Assembly (NCBI RefSeq): GCF_001905005.1
Contig: NZ_LWKZ01000023.1
Coordinates: forward strand, 620,001 to 684,000
From: Streptomyces sp. CB02923
Lineage (GTDB): Bacteria; Actinomycetota; Actinomycetes; Streptomycetales; Streptomycetaceae
Length of the DNA: 64,000 nt
Reading direction: 5' to 3'
Shown: in pieces, positions 1 to 11,221 of the stretch
Layout: every line of letters starts with the position of its first letter
Position numbering within the stretch: the first letter of the stretch is position 1
Program-made: the position numbers and the translations under genes
The notes under the pieces: generated by a model
The model's database searches: none
What the model was told of the DNA's origin: nothing
Seen by the model: only the letters and a program-made list of their open reading frames with translations

Positions 1-535
1 GAACTTCAGGGCAGCGGTGCCGAAGCCGTCGTCGAAGCGTGCGACGTGACCGATGCGGCCGCTGTGGCCGACCTGGTCGCCCGTCACGCGCCCACGGCCG
101 TGGTGCACACGGCCGGTGTCCTGGACGACGGTGTGGTGGAGTCGCTGACTCCGGAGCGCCTGGCAGGGGTGCTGCGTCCGAAGGTGGACGCGGCCTGGAA
201 CCTGCACGAGGCGACCAGGGAACTCGACCTGAACGCGTTCGTGGTGTTCTCCTCCGTGGCCGGTACGGTCGGCAGTGCGGGCCAGGCCAACTACGCGGCG
301 GGCAACGCCTTCCTGGACGCCCTGGCACACCACCGCCGTGCGGCGGGCCTGCCCGCGGTGTCCCTGGCCTGGGGCCCCTGGTCGCAGGACAGCGGCATGA
401 CCGGAAACCTCACCGAAACCGACGTGCAGCGCATGGCCCGTTCGGGCATGCCGCCGCTGTCCGCCGAGGAGGGTGTGGCGCTCTTCGACGCCGCACTCGG
501 CAGCGCCGAAGCCATGGCGCTCCCGGTCCGCTTCG
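1..535 (+). repeat. Direct repeat copy 1, KR-coding DNA
   Basis: Bases 1 to about 525 recur at 5152 to about 5676, 5151 bp downstream, with roughly eight mismatches by eye. Synonymous sites are conserved as well. The second copy is the KR of the next module, so this is recent duplication or gene conversion between modules. Confidence 0.9.
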
Positions 536-3500
536 ACCTGGCGGTACTCCGTGAGCAGGGCGAGGTGCCCCCGCTGCTGCGCGGCCTGATCCGTACGAAG
601 ACCCGCCGGGCCGGCGCCGCCGCGGCATCCGCCATCGCGCAGAGCCTGACCGGGCTGCCCGCGGCGGAGCGGCGCGAGGCGCTGCTCGATCTCGTACGTG
701 CCCAGGTCGCAGCGGTCCTGGGCCACGCGAGCCCGGAGACGGTCGACCCGGACCGCGCCTTCCAGGACCTCGGATTCGACTCCCTCACCGCGATCGAGCT
801 CCGCAACCTGCTGGGCAAGGCCACCGGGCTGCGGCTCCCGGCGACGACCGTCTTCGACTATCCGACGGCCGACGCCCTGGCAGGGCACTTCCTCGACGAA
901 CTGTTCGGCACGGAGACCGCGACGCCGGTACCGGTGTCCGCCCTCCCGTCCCTGACGGACGACCCGGTCGTGATCGTCGGCATGAGCTGCCGCTTCCCCG
1001 GCGGGGTCGCCTCGCCCGAGGACCTGTGGCACCTGGTGTCCGAAGGGGTGGACGCCGTCTCGGCCTTCCCCACCGACCGGGGCTGGCAGATCGACGACAC
1101 CTACGACCCCGACCGCGAGGGCGCCATCGCCACCCGCTCCGGCGGATTCCTCCACGACGCGGCGGAGTTCGACCCCGAGTTCTTCGGGATGAGTCCCCGG
1201 GAGGCCCTGACCACCGATGCCCAGCAGCGACTGCTGCTGGAGACGTCCTGGGAGGCGCTGGAGCGCGCCGGAATGGACCCCGCCACGCTGCGCGGCAGCC
1301 GTACGGGCGTCTTCGCCGGCGTGATGTACAGCGACTACTCGACGCTGCTCTCCGGGCGCGAGTTCGAGGGCTACCAGGGCAGCGGCAGCGCGGGCAGCAT
1401 CGCTTCCGGCCGGGTGTCGTACACGTTCGGTTTCGAGGGTCCGGCCGTCACGGTGGACACGGCGTGCTCGTCGTCGCTGGTGTCCCTGCACCTGGCCGCG
1501 CAGGCACTGCGGTCCGGTGAGTGCACGCTGGCGCTCGCGGGCGGTGTGACGGTGATGTCGACGCCGCTGACCTTCGTGGAGTTCTCCCGCCAGGGCGGTC
1601 TCTCCCAGGACGGTCGCTGCAAGGCGTTCGCCGACACCGCCGACGGTGTCGGCTGGGCCGAAGGCGCTGGAATCCTGGTGCTGGAGCGTCTGTCGGACGC
1701 GCGCCGCAACGGGCACCGGGTGCTGGCCACGGTGCGTGGCAGCGCCGTGAACCAGGACGGTGCGTCGAACGGCCTGACGGCCCCGAATGGTCCGTCGCAG
1801 CAGCGGGTGATCCGGCAGGCGCTGGCGAGCGCGGGCCTGTCGGCGGCGGATGTCGACGCGGTGGAGGCGCACGGTACGGGTACGACGCTGGGCGACCCGA
1901 TCGAGGCGCAGGCGCTGCTGGCCACCTACGGTCAGGAGCGGCCGGAGGACCGGCCGCTGCTGCTGGGTTCGGTGAAGTCCAACATCGGACACGCGCAGGC
2001 CGCTGCGGGTGTCGCGGGCATCATCAAGATGGTGCAGGCGATGCACCACGGTGTTCTCCCGCGGACCCTGCATGTCGACGAGCCGTCCTCGCATGTGGAC
2101 TGGAGTGCGGGCGCCGTCGAGCTCCTGACCTCCGAGACGCAGTGGCCGCAGGGTGACGGGCCGCGCCGTGCGGGTGTCTCCTCCTTCGGCATCGGCGGCA
2201 CGAACGCGCACGTCATCCTGGAACAGCCCGAACCGGTCACGGCCGACACCGCACCGGACACCGCCGAGGACGAGACGGCCGGAACCGGGTCGCCGGTGCT
2301 GGTACCGCTGTCGGGCCGGAGCGAGCCGGCGCTGCGGGCCCAGGCCGCACGGCTGCTGTCCCGCCTGGACAGTGAGCCGGGGCAGCGGGTCACGGATGTC
2401 GCCCACGCGCTGGCGACGGGCCGCTCGACGTTCCAGCACCGCGCGGTGATCCTGGCCGCGGACCGGGACGACCTGCTGCGCTCGCTGGCCGCCCTGGCCG
2501 AGGGCCGCAGTGAGGCGTCCGTCGTGGCGCACGACCGGGCCCGTTCGGGCAAGCTGGCCTTCCTCTTCTCGGGGCAGGGTTCGCAGCGTCTGGGGATGGG
2601 CCGGGAGCTGTACGGCCGTTACCCGGTGTTCGCGGGGGCGTTCGACGCGGTATGTGCCGCTCTGGACGAGCACCTGGAGCGTCCTCTGCGGGACGTCGTC
2701 TGGGGCGAGGAAGCGGAGCTGCTGAACCAGACCGCGTACACCCAGGCGGCCCTGTTCACGATCGAGGTGGCACTGTTCCGGCTGCTGGAGTCGTGGGGCG
2801 TACGCCCGGACCAGCTCCTGGGGCACTCCGTCGGCGAGATCGCCGCGGCGCATGTGGCGGGTGTGTTCTCGCTGCCGGATGCGTGTGCTCTGGTGGCGGC
2901 GCGGGGCCGGCTGATGCAGGAACTGCCTGCGGGCGGCGCGATGGTGGCGGTCCGGGCGACGGAGGAGGAGGTTCTTCCGCATCTGGTGGAGGGTGTTTCG
3001 ATCGCGGCGGTCAACGGGCCGTCGTCGGTTGTGGTCTCCGGTGTGGAGGACGCGGTGCTCGCCATCGCGGCGCACTTCGAGGGGGAGGGGCGCAAGACCA
3101 GCAGGCTGCGGGTCTCGCACGCCTTCCACTCGCCGCTCATGGAACCGATGCTCGAAGCATTCCGGACCGTCGCCGACGGCATGACGTACGGAGCGCCGCG
3201 CATTCCCGTGGTCTCCAACGTCACCGGCGAGCCGGCCACCGCGGAACAGCTGGGCTCGGCGGAGTACTGGGTCGGCCACGTCCGCGAAGCCGTACGGTTC
3301 GCCGACGGGGTCGGCGCACTGCACGCGCAGGGCGTCACGGCCTTCCTGGAGCTCGGCCCCGACGGAGCCCTCTCCGCGCTCGCCGCGGAATCCACCGTGG
3401 ACGACGCGGTACTGGCCCCCGTCCTGCGCAAGGACCGGCCCGAGACACCGGCGCTGCTCACGGCCCTGGCGCGACTGCACACCAACGGCACGCCCGTCGA

Positions 3501-6339
3501 CTGGTCCGCCGTCTTCGCCGGTTCGGGTGCGCGGTGGGTGGATCTGCCGACGTACGCGTTCCAGCACGAGCGGTTCTGGCCGTCGGCCGGCGCGGCGCGC
3601 GCGGGCGATGTGCGGTCCGCGGGCCTGGGCCTGGCCGGGCACCCGCTGCTGGGTGCGGCCGTGGAACTGGCGGGCTCGGACGGCCTGCTGTTCACGGGCC
3701 GGCTGTCGGTGTCCTCGCACCCGTGGCTGGCGGATCACGTTGTGATGGGATCCGTACTGGTTCCCGGCACTGCGCTGATGGAGCTGGTACTGCGGGCGGC
3801 CGACGAGGTGGACTGCGGTGTCGTGGAGGAACTGACACTGGCCGCGCCCCTGGTGCTGCCTGCTTCGGGCGGCGCGGTCCAGGTGCAGGTAACGGTGGGT
3901 GAGCCGGACGACGAGGACCGCCGACCGGTGTCGGTGCACGCGCGTGGGGGAGAGGGACCGTGGACGCTGCACGCCAGCGGCGCCCTGGCCCCGGCCGCCG
4001 AGGAGCTGCCGTTCGACGCCACGGCGTGGCCCCCGCAGGGCGCCGAGGCGCTTGACGCGGAGGGCTGCTACGCACGGTTCGCGGATGCCGGATTCGAGTA
4101 CGGCCCGGTGTTCCAGGGCCTGCGGGCCGCCTGGAAGGCGGGCGAGGACGTCTACGCCGAGGTCGCGCTGCCCGAGGGCACCGACGGCAGCGCCTACGGT
4201 CTGCACCCCGCGCTCTTCGACGCCGCGCTGCACGCGGCGCTGCTGGCCGCCGGGGGAGCGGACGAGGGAGCCGTCCCGTTCTCCTGGAACGGAGTGACGC
4301 TCCACGCCACCGGCGCCTCCCAGGTGCGGGTACGCCTCCGTCCCACCGAGGACGGCACGTCGATCGCCATCGCGGACACGGCCGGTGCGCCGGTGGCCTC
4401 GGTACGGTCCCTGACCACGCGACCGATCACCGCCGGGCAGCTGCAATCCGGCGACCGCGATTCCCTCTTCAAGGTCGACTGGACCGGCATCCAGCCCACG
4501 GCGGCCGAGCCCGGCGAGTCCCTCGCCCTGCTCGGCAAGGACACCGAGGGCGTCCTCGACGGGCTCTCGCTCCAGCCCCACATGGATCTCGACGACCTCG
4601 CGGAGGCCGGCGGCCACGACACCGTGCTCGTACCGCCGACGACCGAGGCCGCCGGAACGGTGGAGTCCGTGCACGCCGTGACGGCGCGGGCGCTGGACGT
4701 GCTCCAGTCGTGGCTGGCCGATGACCGGTTCGCCGCTTCGCGTCTGGTGTTCGTGACGCGTGGCGCGGTGTCCGGCGAGGATCTCGCGGGCGCCGCGGTG
4801 TGGGGCCTGGTGCGGTCGGCGCAGGCGGAGAACCCGGGCCGCTTCGGCCTGGTGGACGTGGCTGCGGACGCGGACGACGACGTCGACCCGACGCTTCTGC
4901 GAGCGGCGCTGGCGTCGGACGAGCCGCAGCTGCTGGTGCGTGATGGCGAGGTGCTGGCGGCGCGGCTGGCCCGCGCCGAGACGCGGCAGGCTTTCGCCTG
5001 GGACGCGTCCGGCACGGTGTTGATCACCGGTGGTACGGGTGGTCTGGGCCGTACGGTCGCCCGGCACCTGGTGAGCGAGCACGGAGTACGCAGCCTGCTG
5101 CTGGTCAGCCGGAGGGGCCCGGACGCCGAAGGCGCCGGGGACCTCGTGGCCGAACTTCAGGGCAGCGGTGCCGAAGCCGTCGTCGAAGCGTGCGACGTGA
5201 CCGATGCGGCCGCTGTGGCCGACCTGGTCGCCCGTCACGCGCCCACGGCCGTGGTGCACACGGCCGGTGTCCTGGACGACGGTGTGGTGGAGTCGCTGAC
5301 TCCGGAGCGCCTGGCAGGGGTGCTGCGTCCGAAGGTGGACGCGGCCTGGAACCTGCACGAGGCGACCAGGGAACTCGACCTGGACGCGTTCGTGGTGTTC
5401 TCCTCCGTGGCCGGTACGGTCGGCAGTGCGGGCCAGGCCAACTACGCGGCGGGCAACGCCTTCCTGGACGCCCTGGCACACCACCGCCGCGCGGCGGGTC
5501 TGCCCGCGGTGTCCCTGGCCTGGGGCCCCTGGTCGCAGGACAGCGGCATGACCGGAAACCTCACCGAAACCGACATCCAGCGCATCGCCCGTTCGGGCAT
5601 GCCGCCGCTGTCCGCCGAGGAAGGCGTGGCGCTCTTCGACGCCGCACTCGGCAGCGCCGAAGCCATGGCGCTGCCCGTCCGCCTGGACCTGGCGGCGCTG
5701 CGGCAGCAGGGCGACATCTCCCCGCTGCTGCGCGGCCTGATCAGGACCCCGGGCCGGCGCACGGCGGCAGCCGCGGCGGGCGGCGGCGACGCCGCCGCCG
5801 TCTTCGCCCAGCGCCTGACCGGCCTGTCGGCGGCAGAGGGACGCGAGGTGGTACTCGACGCCGTACGCGGCCAGGTCGCGGCCGTCCTCGGACACGCCGG
5901 AGCCACGGAGATCGACGAGGACCGGGCCTTCCTGGACCTCGGATTCGACTCGCTCACCGCGGTCGAACTCCGCAACCGCCTGAGCACCCTCACCGGAATC
6001 CGCCTGCCGGCGACGCTGCTCTTCGACTACCCGACGCCCGCGGAGCTCGTCGACCATCTCCATGCCCGGGTCGCCCCCGAGCCGTCCTCCGGCCCGGCGG
6101 CACTCCTGGGCGAACTCGAAAAGCTGGAGAAGTCCTTCGGCGGGCTCGACATCACGGAGGAGGTCCACGAGCAGATAGCCGGCCGCCTGGAGGTCCTCAG
6201 GGCGAAGTGGAACGCCCTGCGGGACACCACGGCGGCAGCCGAGCACGACGAGTCGCGGTCCGACAAGGACTTCGACTTCGAGTCCGCGTCCGACGACGAG
6301 GTCTTCGACCTCCTCGACAACGAACTCGGACTGTCCTGA
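1..6339 (+). CDS. Type I polyketide synthase, 3' part: KR-ACP then a full KS-AT-DH-KR-ACP module (5' end outside window)
   Basis: Extension subunit of a modular PKS; the reading frame is open from base 1, so the N-terminus is missing. Numbering from base 1, the domains are: KR remainder (to about 195), ACP (Ser261 in the DSL motif), KS (about 320-745, Cys489 in DTACSSS), AT (about 850-1150, Ser943 in GHSVGE and HAFH at 1040-1043, the usual malonyl-CoA signature), DH (His1246, and Asp1407 in a DxxxH motif), KR (about 1674-1860, Tyr1815, with LDD in the HTAGVLDDG stretch, typical of B-type) and ACP (Ser1983). A KR-DH pair with no ER leaves a double bond, as a polyene region needs. The acidic C-terminal tail resembles a docking domain. 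There is no thioesterase, so the chain is passed to another subunit. Both KR copies share a nearly identical stretch of DNA. Confidence 0.95.
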   Translation, partial: ELQGSGAEAVVEACDVTDAAAVADLVARHAPTAVVHTAGVLDDGVVESLTPERLAGVLRPKVDAAWNLHEATRELDLNAFVVFSSVAGTVGSAGQANYAAGNAFLDALAHHRRAAGLPAVSLAWGPWSQDSGMTGNLTETDVQRMARSGMPPLSAEEGVALFDAALGSAEAMALPVRFDLAVLREQGEVPPLLRGLIRTKTRRAGAAAASAIAQSLTGLPAAERREALLDLVRAQVAAVLGHASPETVDPDRAFQDLGFDSLTAIELRNLLGKATGLRLPATTVFDYPTADALAGHFLDELFGTETATPVPVSALPSLTDDPVVIVGMSCRFPGGVASPEDLWHLVSEGVDAVSAFPTDRGWQIDDTYDPDREGAIATRSGGFLHDAAEFDPEFFGMSPREALTTDAQQRLLLETSWEALERAGMDPATLRGSRTGVFAGVMYSDYSTLLSGREFEGYQGSGSAGSIASGRVSYTFGFEGPAVTVDTACSSSLVSLHLAAQALRSGECTLALAGGVTVMSTPLTFVEFSRQGGLSQDGRCKAFADTADGVGWAEGAGILVLERLSDARRNGHRVLATVRGSAVNQDGASNGLTAPNGPSQQRVIRQALASAGLSAADVDAVEAHGTGTTLGDPIEAQALLATYGQERPEDRPLLLGSVKSNIGHAQAAAGVAGIIKMVQAMHHGVLPRTLHVDEPSSHVDWSAGAVELLTSETQWPQGDGPRRAGVSSFGIGGTNAHVILEQPEPVTADTAPDTAEDETAGTGSPVLVPLSGRSEPALRAQAARLLSRLDSEPGQRVTDVAHALATGRSTFQHRAVILAADRDDLLRSLAALAEGRSEASVVAHDRARSGKLAFLFSGQGSQRLGMGRELYGRYPVFAGAFDAVCAALDEHLERPLRDVVWGEEAELLNQTAYTQAALFTIEVALFRLLESWGVRPDQLLGHSVGEIAAAHVAGVFSLPDACALVAARGRLMQELPAGGAMVAVRATEEEVLPHLVEGVSIAAVNGPSSVVVSGVEDAVLAIAAHFEGEGRKTSRLRVSHAFHSPLMEPMLEAFRTVADGMTYGAPRIPVVSNVTGEPATAEQLGSAEYWVGHVREAVRFADGVGALHAQGVTAFLELGPDGALSALAAESTVDDAVLAPVLRKDRPETPALLTALARLHTNGTPVDWSAVFAGSGARWVDLPTYAFQHERFWPSAGAARAGDVRSAGLGLAGHPLLGAAVELAGSDGLLFTGRLSVSSHPWLADHVVMGSVLVPGTALMELVLRAADEVDCGVVEELTLAAPLVLPASGGAVQVQVTVGEPDDEDRRPVSVHARGGEGPWTLHASGALAPAAEELPFDATAWPPQGAEALDAEGCYARFADAGFEYGPVFQGLRAAWKAGEDVYAEVALPEGTDGSAYGLHPALFDAALHAALLAAGGADEGAVPFSWNGVTLHATGASQVRVRLRPTEDGTSIAIADTAGAPVASVRSLTTRPITAGQLQSGDRDSLFKVDWTGIQPTAAEPGESLALLGKDTEGVLDGLSLQPHMDLDDLAEAGGHDTVLVPPTTEAAGTVESVHAVTARALDVLQSWLADDRFAASRLVFVTRGAVSGEDLAGAAVWGLVRSAQAENPGRFGLVDVAADADDDVDPTLLRAALASDEPQLLVRDGEVLAARLARAETRQAFAWDASGTVLITGGTGGLGRTVARHLVSEHGVRSLLLVSRRGPDAEGAGDLVAELQGSGAEAVVEACDVTDAAAVADLVARHAPTAVVHTAGVLDDGVVESLTPERLAGVLRPKVDAAWNLHEATRELDLDAFVVFSSVAGTVGSAGQANYAAGNAFLDALAHHRRAAGLPAVSLAWGPWSQDSGMTGNLTETDIQRIARSGMPPLSAEEGVALFDAALGSAEAMALPVRLDLAALRQQGDISPLLRGLIRTPGRRTAAAAAGGGDAAAVFAQRLTGLSAAEGREVVLDAVRGQVAAVLGHAGATEIDEDRAFLDLGFDSLTAVELRNRLSTLTGIRLPATLLFDYPTPAELVDHLHARVAPEPSSGPAALLGELEKLEKSFGGLDITEEVHEQIAGRLEVLRAKWNALRDTTAAAEHDESRSDKDFDFESASDDEVFDLLDNELGLS
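5152..5686 (+). repeat. Direct repeat copy 2, KR-coding DNA
   Basis: This is the partner of the repeat at the left edge of the window. Identity breaks down after the MALPVR codons, about 10-15 codons before the GLIRT motif that precedes the ACP. The conversion tract therefore covers the KR catalytic half but not the ACP. Confidence 0.9.
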
Positions 6340-6345
6340 CCCGCC

Positions 6346-6392
6346 GGACCGGCCGGTCCGGGTGACCCCCGCACCCCACCGGCCGGTCCGGG
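6346..6392. repeat. GC-rich palindrome and short direct repeat after the PKS gene
   Basis: A 14-bp perfect palindrome (GGACCGGCCGGTCC, 6346-6359) is followed by a second copy of ACCGGCCGGTCCGGG at 6378-6392. It may form a small hairpin at the end of the PKS transcript. No function is shown. Confidence 0.5.
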
Positions 6393-6515
6393 CGCGGGCA
6401 CGGTGCGCCGCCGGACACTCCGGCGGCGCGCCGTGCTGCGCGGCGGCGGTAGCCGGGCATGGGAAGGCCCCGGGAGCAACCCGGTGCGCGGTCCACGTCG
6501 CGGCGTACACACAGC

Positions 6516-6549
6516 AACGTCCCCTCCCCGCAAACCGGGAGGGGACGTT
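6516..6549. terminator. Bidirectional terminator between convergent PKS and phosphatase genes
   Basis: A perfect 13-bp stem (AACGTCCCCTCCC at 6516-6528 pairing with 6537-6549) encloses an 8-nt loop. It lies between two genes that end facing each other, the usual place for a shared terminator. There is no long T-run, as is common in Streptomyces. Confidence 0.8.
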
Positions 6550-6571
6550 CGTGTTCCTGCGGGCAGGCCGT

Positions 6572-7693
6572 TCAGCCGGTCAGCAGTGCCTCCCGCAGCC
6601 GCTCCAAGTCCTGCTCGGTCAGGCCCAGTCCGTCCCGCAGGTAGGCGCCGAAGGTGCCGAAGCGGACCTCGGCCTCGTCGAAGGCCGCGTTCAGGTACTC
6701 GGCCCTGGCGTCCAGTACCGGCTTGAGGCGGGCGGCGAGTCTGGGCGGACGTCTGTCGAGTTCGGCGGCGTGGACCGCCGCGAGGTGGCCGTTGGCGGCC
6801 AGATAGTCGCGCAGGACCGTGCCGCGGTCCACGCCGAGGGCCGTGAGCAGGGCGGCGGTGGCCCAGCCCGTACGGTCCTTGCCGCTCTCGCCGTGGTAGG
6901 CCAGCGCGTAGGAACCGGGGCCCTTGGCCAGCCGGAACAGCGAACGGTAGGCGTTGACCGCCGAGGGCTTGGAGACGAACTTCCGGTAGGAGCCGGCCAT
7001 CATGTGCGCGGACGCCTTGGCCGTGGCGGGCAGTTCGCCCTCGGCCTTGCCGCCGGGCACTCCGGCGACGACATGGCGCGCGCCCGCGGGCACGCGGTCC
7101 GGGGCCTTGGCGCGCTCGCGCGGCATCCGCAGGTCCAGGACCGTACGCAGGCCCAGGCGCTTGAGCTTGGCCAGATCGGCGCCGGTGAGCGCGTGCAGGC
7201 CGTCGGCGCGGTACAGCACGCCCATCTTCACCCACCGGCCGTCGGCGGTGCGGTGGCCGCCCGCGTCGCGGAAGTGGGCGGCGCCCTCCAGGTGCAGCGA
7301 GCGGTCGGCGAGGGTGAGCGGATCACCCTGGTCGGGCACGAGGCGGAACCACCGGCGGTCGACGGCGGGCAGCCCGCGGACGACGACGGTGGCCTCGGAC
7401 CCGCCGTGCGCCACGGCACGGGCGCCGGCGTAGACGGTCACCGAACCGGCGCCCGGTGCCCTCCAGGACACGGTGAACGACCCGTCCTTCTGCTGGGTCA
7501 CCGTGGCATCGGTGAACAGGATTCCTTGCGCGGCAGGCGGTGCCTGCGGCGCGTGCCGGCCCGCTCCGGTGGGCGCGTCGAGGGGATCGGCCGAGGTGAG
7601 GGGCGCGGTGAGCCCCACCGCCGATACGGTGGCCACGAACGACACGGCGATGCGGCGGGCGGTCAGCACCGCCGCCGTGGAATGTGTGTTCAT
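6572..7693 (-). CDS. Secreted protein tyrosine/serine phosphatase-like protein lacking the catalytic cysteine
   Basis: The protein has 373 aa, with a Sec-type signal peptide (about residues 1-36, ending near TSADP), a beta-rich Fn3-like segment (about 45-125) and a Y_phosphatase3-type domain (about 130-373). Family landmarks are present: FRDAGGH, YRADGLHALT and TVLDLRMPRE. The P-loop should read HCxxGKDRTG, but here it is HGESGKDRTG (His267, Gly268, Arg274). The codon at 6890-6892 reads GGC on the coding strand, so the nucleophilic Cys is replaced by Gly. Either it is a pseudophosphatase that binds rather than hydrolyses its ligand, or it is a decayed enzyme. It is divergent from the cholesterol oxidase gene and shares its promoter region. 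A role in the polyene pathway is not known. Confidence 0.8.
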   Translation of the reverse strand: MNTHSTAAVLTARRIAVSFVATVSAVGLTAPLTSADPLDAPTGAGRHAPQAPPAAQGILFTDATVTQQKDGSFTVSWRAPGAGSVTVYAGARAVAHGGSEATVVVRGLPAVDRRWFRLVPDQGDPLTLADRSLHLEGAAHFRDAGGHRTADGRWVKMGVLYRADGLHALTGADLAKLKRLGLRTVLDLRMPRERAKAPDRVPAGARHVVAGVPGGKAEGELPATAKASAHMMAGSYRKFVSKPSAVNAYRSLFRLAKGPGSYALAYHGESGKDRTGWATAALLTALGVDRGTVLRDYLAANGHLAAVHAAELDRRPPRLAARLKPVLDARAEYLNAAFDEAEVRFGTFGAYLRDGLGLTEQDLERLREALLTG

Positions 7694-7717
7694 AGCCGGA
7701 CCGTACGGCGCGAAACG

Positions 7718-7733
7718 GCCTGGAATTACCTAG
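7718..7733 (-). promoter_or_regulatory. Possible PAS-LuxR (PimM-type) operator, phosphatase side
   Basis: Read on the minus strand, CTAGGTAATTCCAGGC matches 12 of 16 positions of the published PimM consensus CTVGGGAWWTCCCBAG. It lies about 25-40 bp upstream of the phosphatase start, where it would overlap the promoter. The match is by eye and the regulator gene itself is not in this window. Confidence 0.4.
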
Positions 7734-7782
7734 AGTGGGCCCGCGTCCTCTGCTCGCCGCACCGGCCTGGCGGCGGGCACAA

Positions 7783-7800
7783 CTCTGGGATTTCCCCCAG
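7783..7800 (+). promoter_or_regulatory. Possible PAS-LuxR (PimM-type) operator, cholesterol oxidase side
   Basis: The stretch CTCTGGGATTTCCCCCAG contains the exact palindromic core GGGATTTCCC of the PimM consensus (GGGAWWTCCC), with CT and AG flanks each displaced by one base. It lies 130 bp upstream of the preferred cholesterol oxidase start. In pimaricin producers the promoter of the cholesterol oxidase gene pimE is a PimM target, so placement fits. Confidence 0.5.
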
Positions 7801-7816
7801 TCTTTCTGGCTCATGA

Positions 7817-9580
<1,764 letters not shown>

Positions 9581-9615
9581 CAGAGTTGTGCCGACGGTTC
9601 GCCGTCCGCGCCGTT

Positions 9616-9643
9616 CCGGCCCTCCCCATGTGCGGAGGGCCGG
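9616..9643. terminator. Hairpin terminator after cholesterol oxidase gene
   Basis: A perfect 10-bp stem (CCGGCCCTCC with GGAGGGCCGG) and an 8-nt loop lie 36 bp after the stop codon, followed by a short T-containing stretch. Confidence 0.75.
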
Positions 9644-9676
9644 TTCGTTCGTGCCCCGAATGCCCTCGCCCGGGGT

Positions 9677-9692
9677 CTAAGGATTTTCCGGT
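9677..9692 (+). promoter_or_regulatory. Weak PimM-like site upstream of the glycosyltransferase operon
   Basis: CTAAGGATTTTCCGGT keeps the CTV start and a GGA-TTT-TCC centre of the PimM consensus but departs at several positions. It lies about 95-110 bp upstream of the glycosyltransferase ATG. It is a lead only. Confidence 0.25.
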
Positions 9693-9784
9693 GGGTGGCG
9701 TGAGATCAAAGGGGAGTGCGGCTGGAGCGATCCGCACGGGGGTGTGCTTGCCGGACCCTGTTTGTCATTGCTGAAAGGAAAACA

Positions 9785-11161
9785 ATGGACTCCGCCCGAC
9801 GGCCGATCCTCTTCGTCACTCTCCCGGAGAGCGGGCTGGCCAATCCGCTGCTCGTGCTCGCCGAGGAACTGTCCCGCCAGAACGTGCCGGACCTCTGGTT
9901 CGCCACCGACGAGCCGCGGCGCGGGGATGTGAAGAAGATCGGGGTGGGTTCCCCGGTGGAGTTCGCCTCGCTGGGTGACGTGGTCACCGAGCTGTCGGCG
10001 GTGACATGGGACGACAAGACCTATCGCGAGGTCACCCAGAATTCGCGTTTCAAGGCACACCGCGCGGTGGTCCGGCACACCTACAAGCCCGGACGGCACG
10101 AGGAGAAGTTCCACAAGCTGGTGGCCGTGGTCGAGGAGGTGAAGCCGGCGCTGATGATCATCGACTGCGTCAGCGCTTTCGCGATCGAGGTGGCGGTCTC
10201 CCGCAATATTCCGTTCGTGCTGAGCGTTCCGTTCACGCCGAGCAATGTGCTGACGGCGTTCATGCCTTTCGCCAAGGCCTACACCCCGCGGGACTTCCCC
10301 GTACCGCACACGGGGCTGCCGTACCCGATGACTTTCCCGCAGCGTATGAGCAACGCGCTCTTCAAGTGGCGGAACCTGGCGATGTTCATGACGCCGAAGA
10401 TGATGAAGGTCGTCAAGGAGGACAACCGGCGGCGTATGGAGCACGGTGTCGGCAAGCCCAGCCTGATGACACGGATCGACCGCGCCGATCTGGTGCTGTG
10501 CAATTCGATCGCCGAGCTGGACTACCCCTTCGACATTCCGGAGAAGATGCGGCTGGTCGGCGCGATGGTGCCGCCGCTGCCGGAGTCCTCGCAGGACGAC
10601 GATCTCTCGCGCTGGCTGGACGAGCAGTCCTCCGTCATCTACGCCGGGTTCGGCACGATCACCCGGCTCACCCGGGACCAGGTCCACTCCATGGTGGAGG
10701 TCACCCGCCGCCTGGAGGGCAAGCATCAGGTGCTGTGGAAGCTGCCCTCGGAACAGCAGCACATGCTGCCGCCGAAGGAGTCGCTGCCGGCCAACCTCCG
10801 TGTCGAGAACTGGGTTCCGTCGCAGCTGGACGTGCTGGCCCACCCGAATGTGAAGGTCTTCTTCACCCACGCCGGCGGCAACGGCTACAACGAGGGCGTG
10901 TACTTCGGAAAGCCGCTCGTGGTGCGGCCGCTGTGGGTGGACTGCTACGACCAGGCCACGCGCGGCCGGGACTTCGGCATCAGCCTGACCCTCGACCGGC
11001 CGCGGGACATGGACGTCGACGACGTGATCGACAAGCTCACTCGGGTGATCGAGACCCCTTCCTTCCGCGAGAACGCGGAGCGGCTCAGCGCCCTGCAGCA
11101 TGCGGCGGGCGGCCGCGAGACCGCCGCCGAGCTGGTCCTCGGACACCCGGCTCTGGCATAA
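9785..11161 (+). CDS. pimK: Mycosaminyl glycosyltransferase (PimK/NysDI/AmphDI family)
   Basis: A GT-B, UGT/MGT-type glycosyltransferase of 458 aa. It is predicted to transfer mycosamine from GDP-mycosamine to the macrolactone hydroxyl, a late step that gives the polyene its membrane activity. The start at ATG 9785 is set by the AAAGGAAAAC element just upstream and by the first conserved block, RPILFVTLPESG. The C-terminal donor-binding region contains VENWVPSQLDVLAHPNVKVFFTHAGGNGYNEG, here cited by its ends, with the usual HxGGNG-type motif. The whole length resembles polyene mycosaminyltransferases more than other macrolide enzymes. The aminotransferase gene follows after 60 bp, so the two form one transcription unit. 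Confidence 0.92.
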   Translation: MDSARRPILFVTLPESGLANPLLVLAEELSRQNVPDLWFATDEPRRGDVKKIGVGSPVEFASLGDVVTELSAVTWDDKTYREVTQNSRFKAHRAVVRHTYKPGRHEEKFHKLVAVVEEVKPALMIIDCVSAFAIEVAVSRNIPFVLSVPFTPSNVLTAFMPFAKAYTPRDFPVPHTGLPYPMTFPQRMSNALFKWRNLAMFMTPKMMKVVKEDNRRRMEHGVGKPSLMTRIDRADLVLCNSIAELDYPFDIPEKMRLVGAMVPPLPESSQDDDLSRWLDEQSSVIYAGFGTITRLTRDQVHSMVEVTRRLEGKHQVLWKLPSEQQHMLPPKESLPANLRVENWVPSQLDVLAHPNVKVFFTHAGGNGYNEGVYFGKPLVVRPLWVDCYDQATRGRDFGISLTLDRPRDMDVDDVIDKLTRVIETPSFRENAERLSALQHAAGGRETAAELVLGHPALA

Positions 11162-11221
11162 GGCCGCACGAGCATTCACTTACGTACGAGGACTTTCAGG
11201 AAGACAAGGAAGAAGCAGCGG

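Noticed and set aside
1-6339. Terminal PKS module with thioesterase
   Set aside because: The C-terminus after the last ACP is a short acidic docking-like tail with no GxSxG hydrolase domain.
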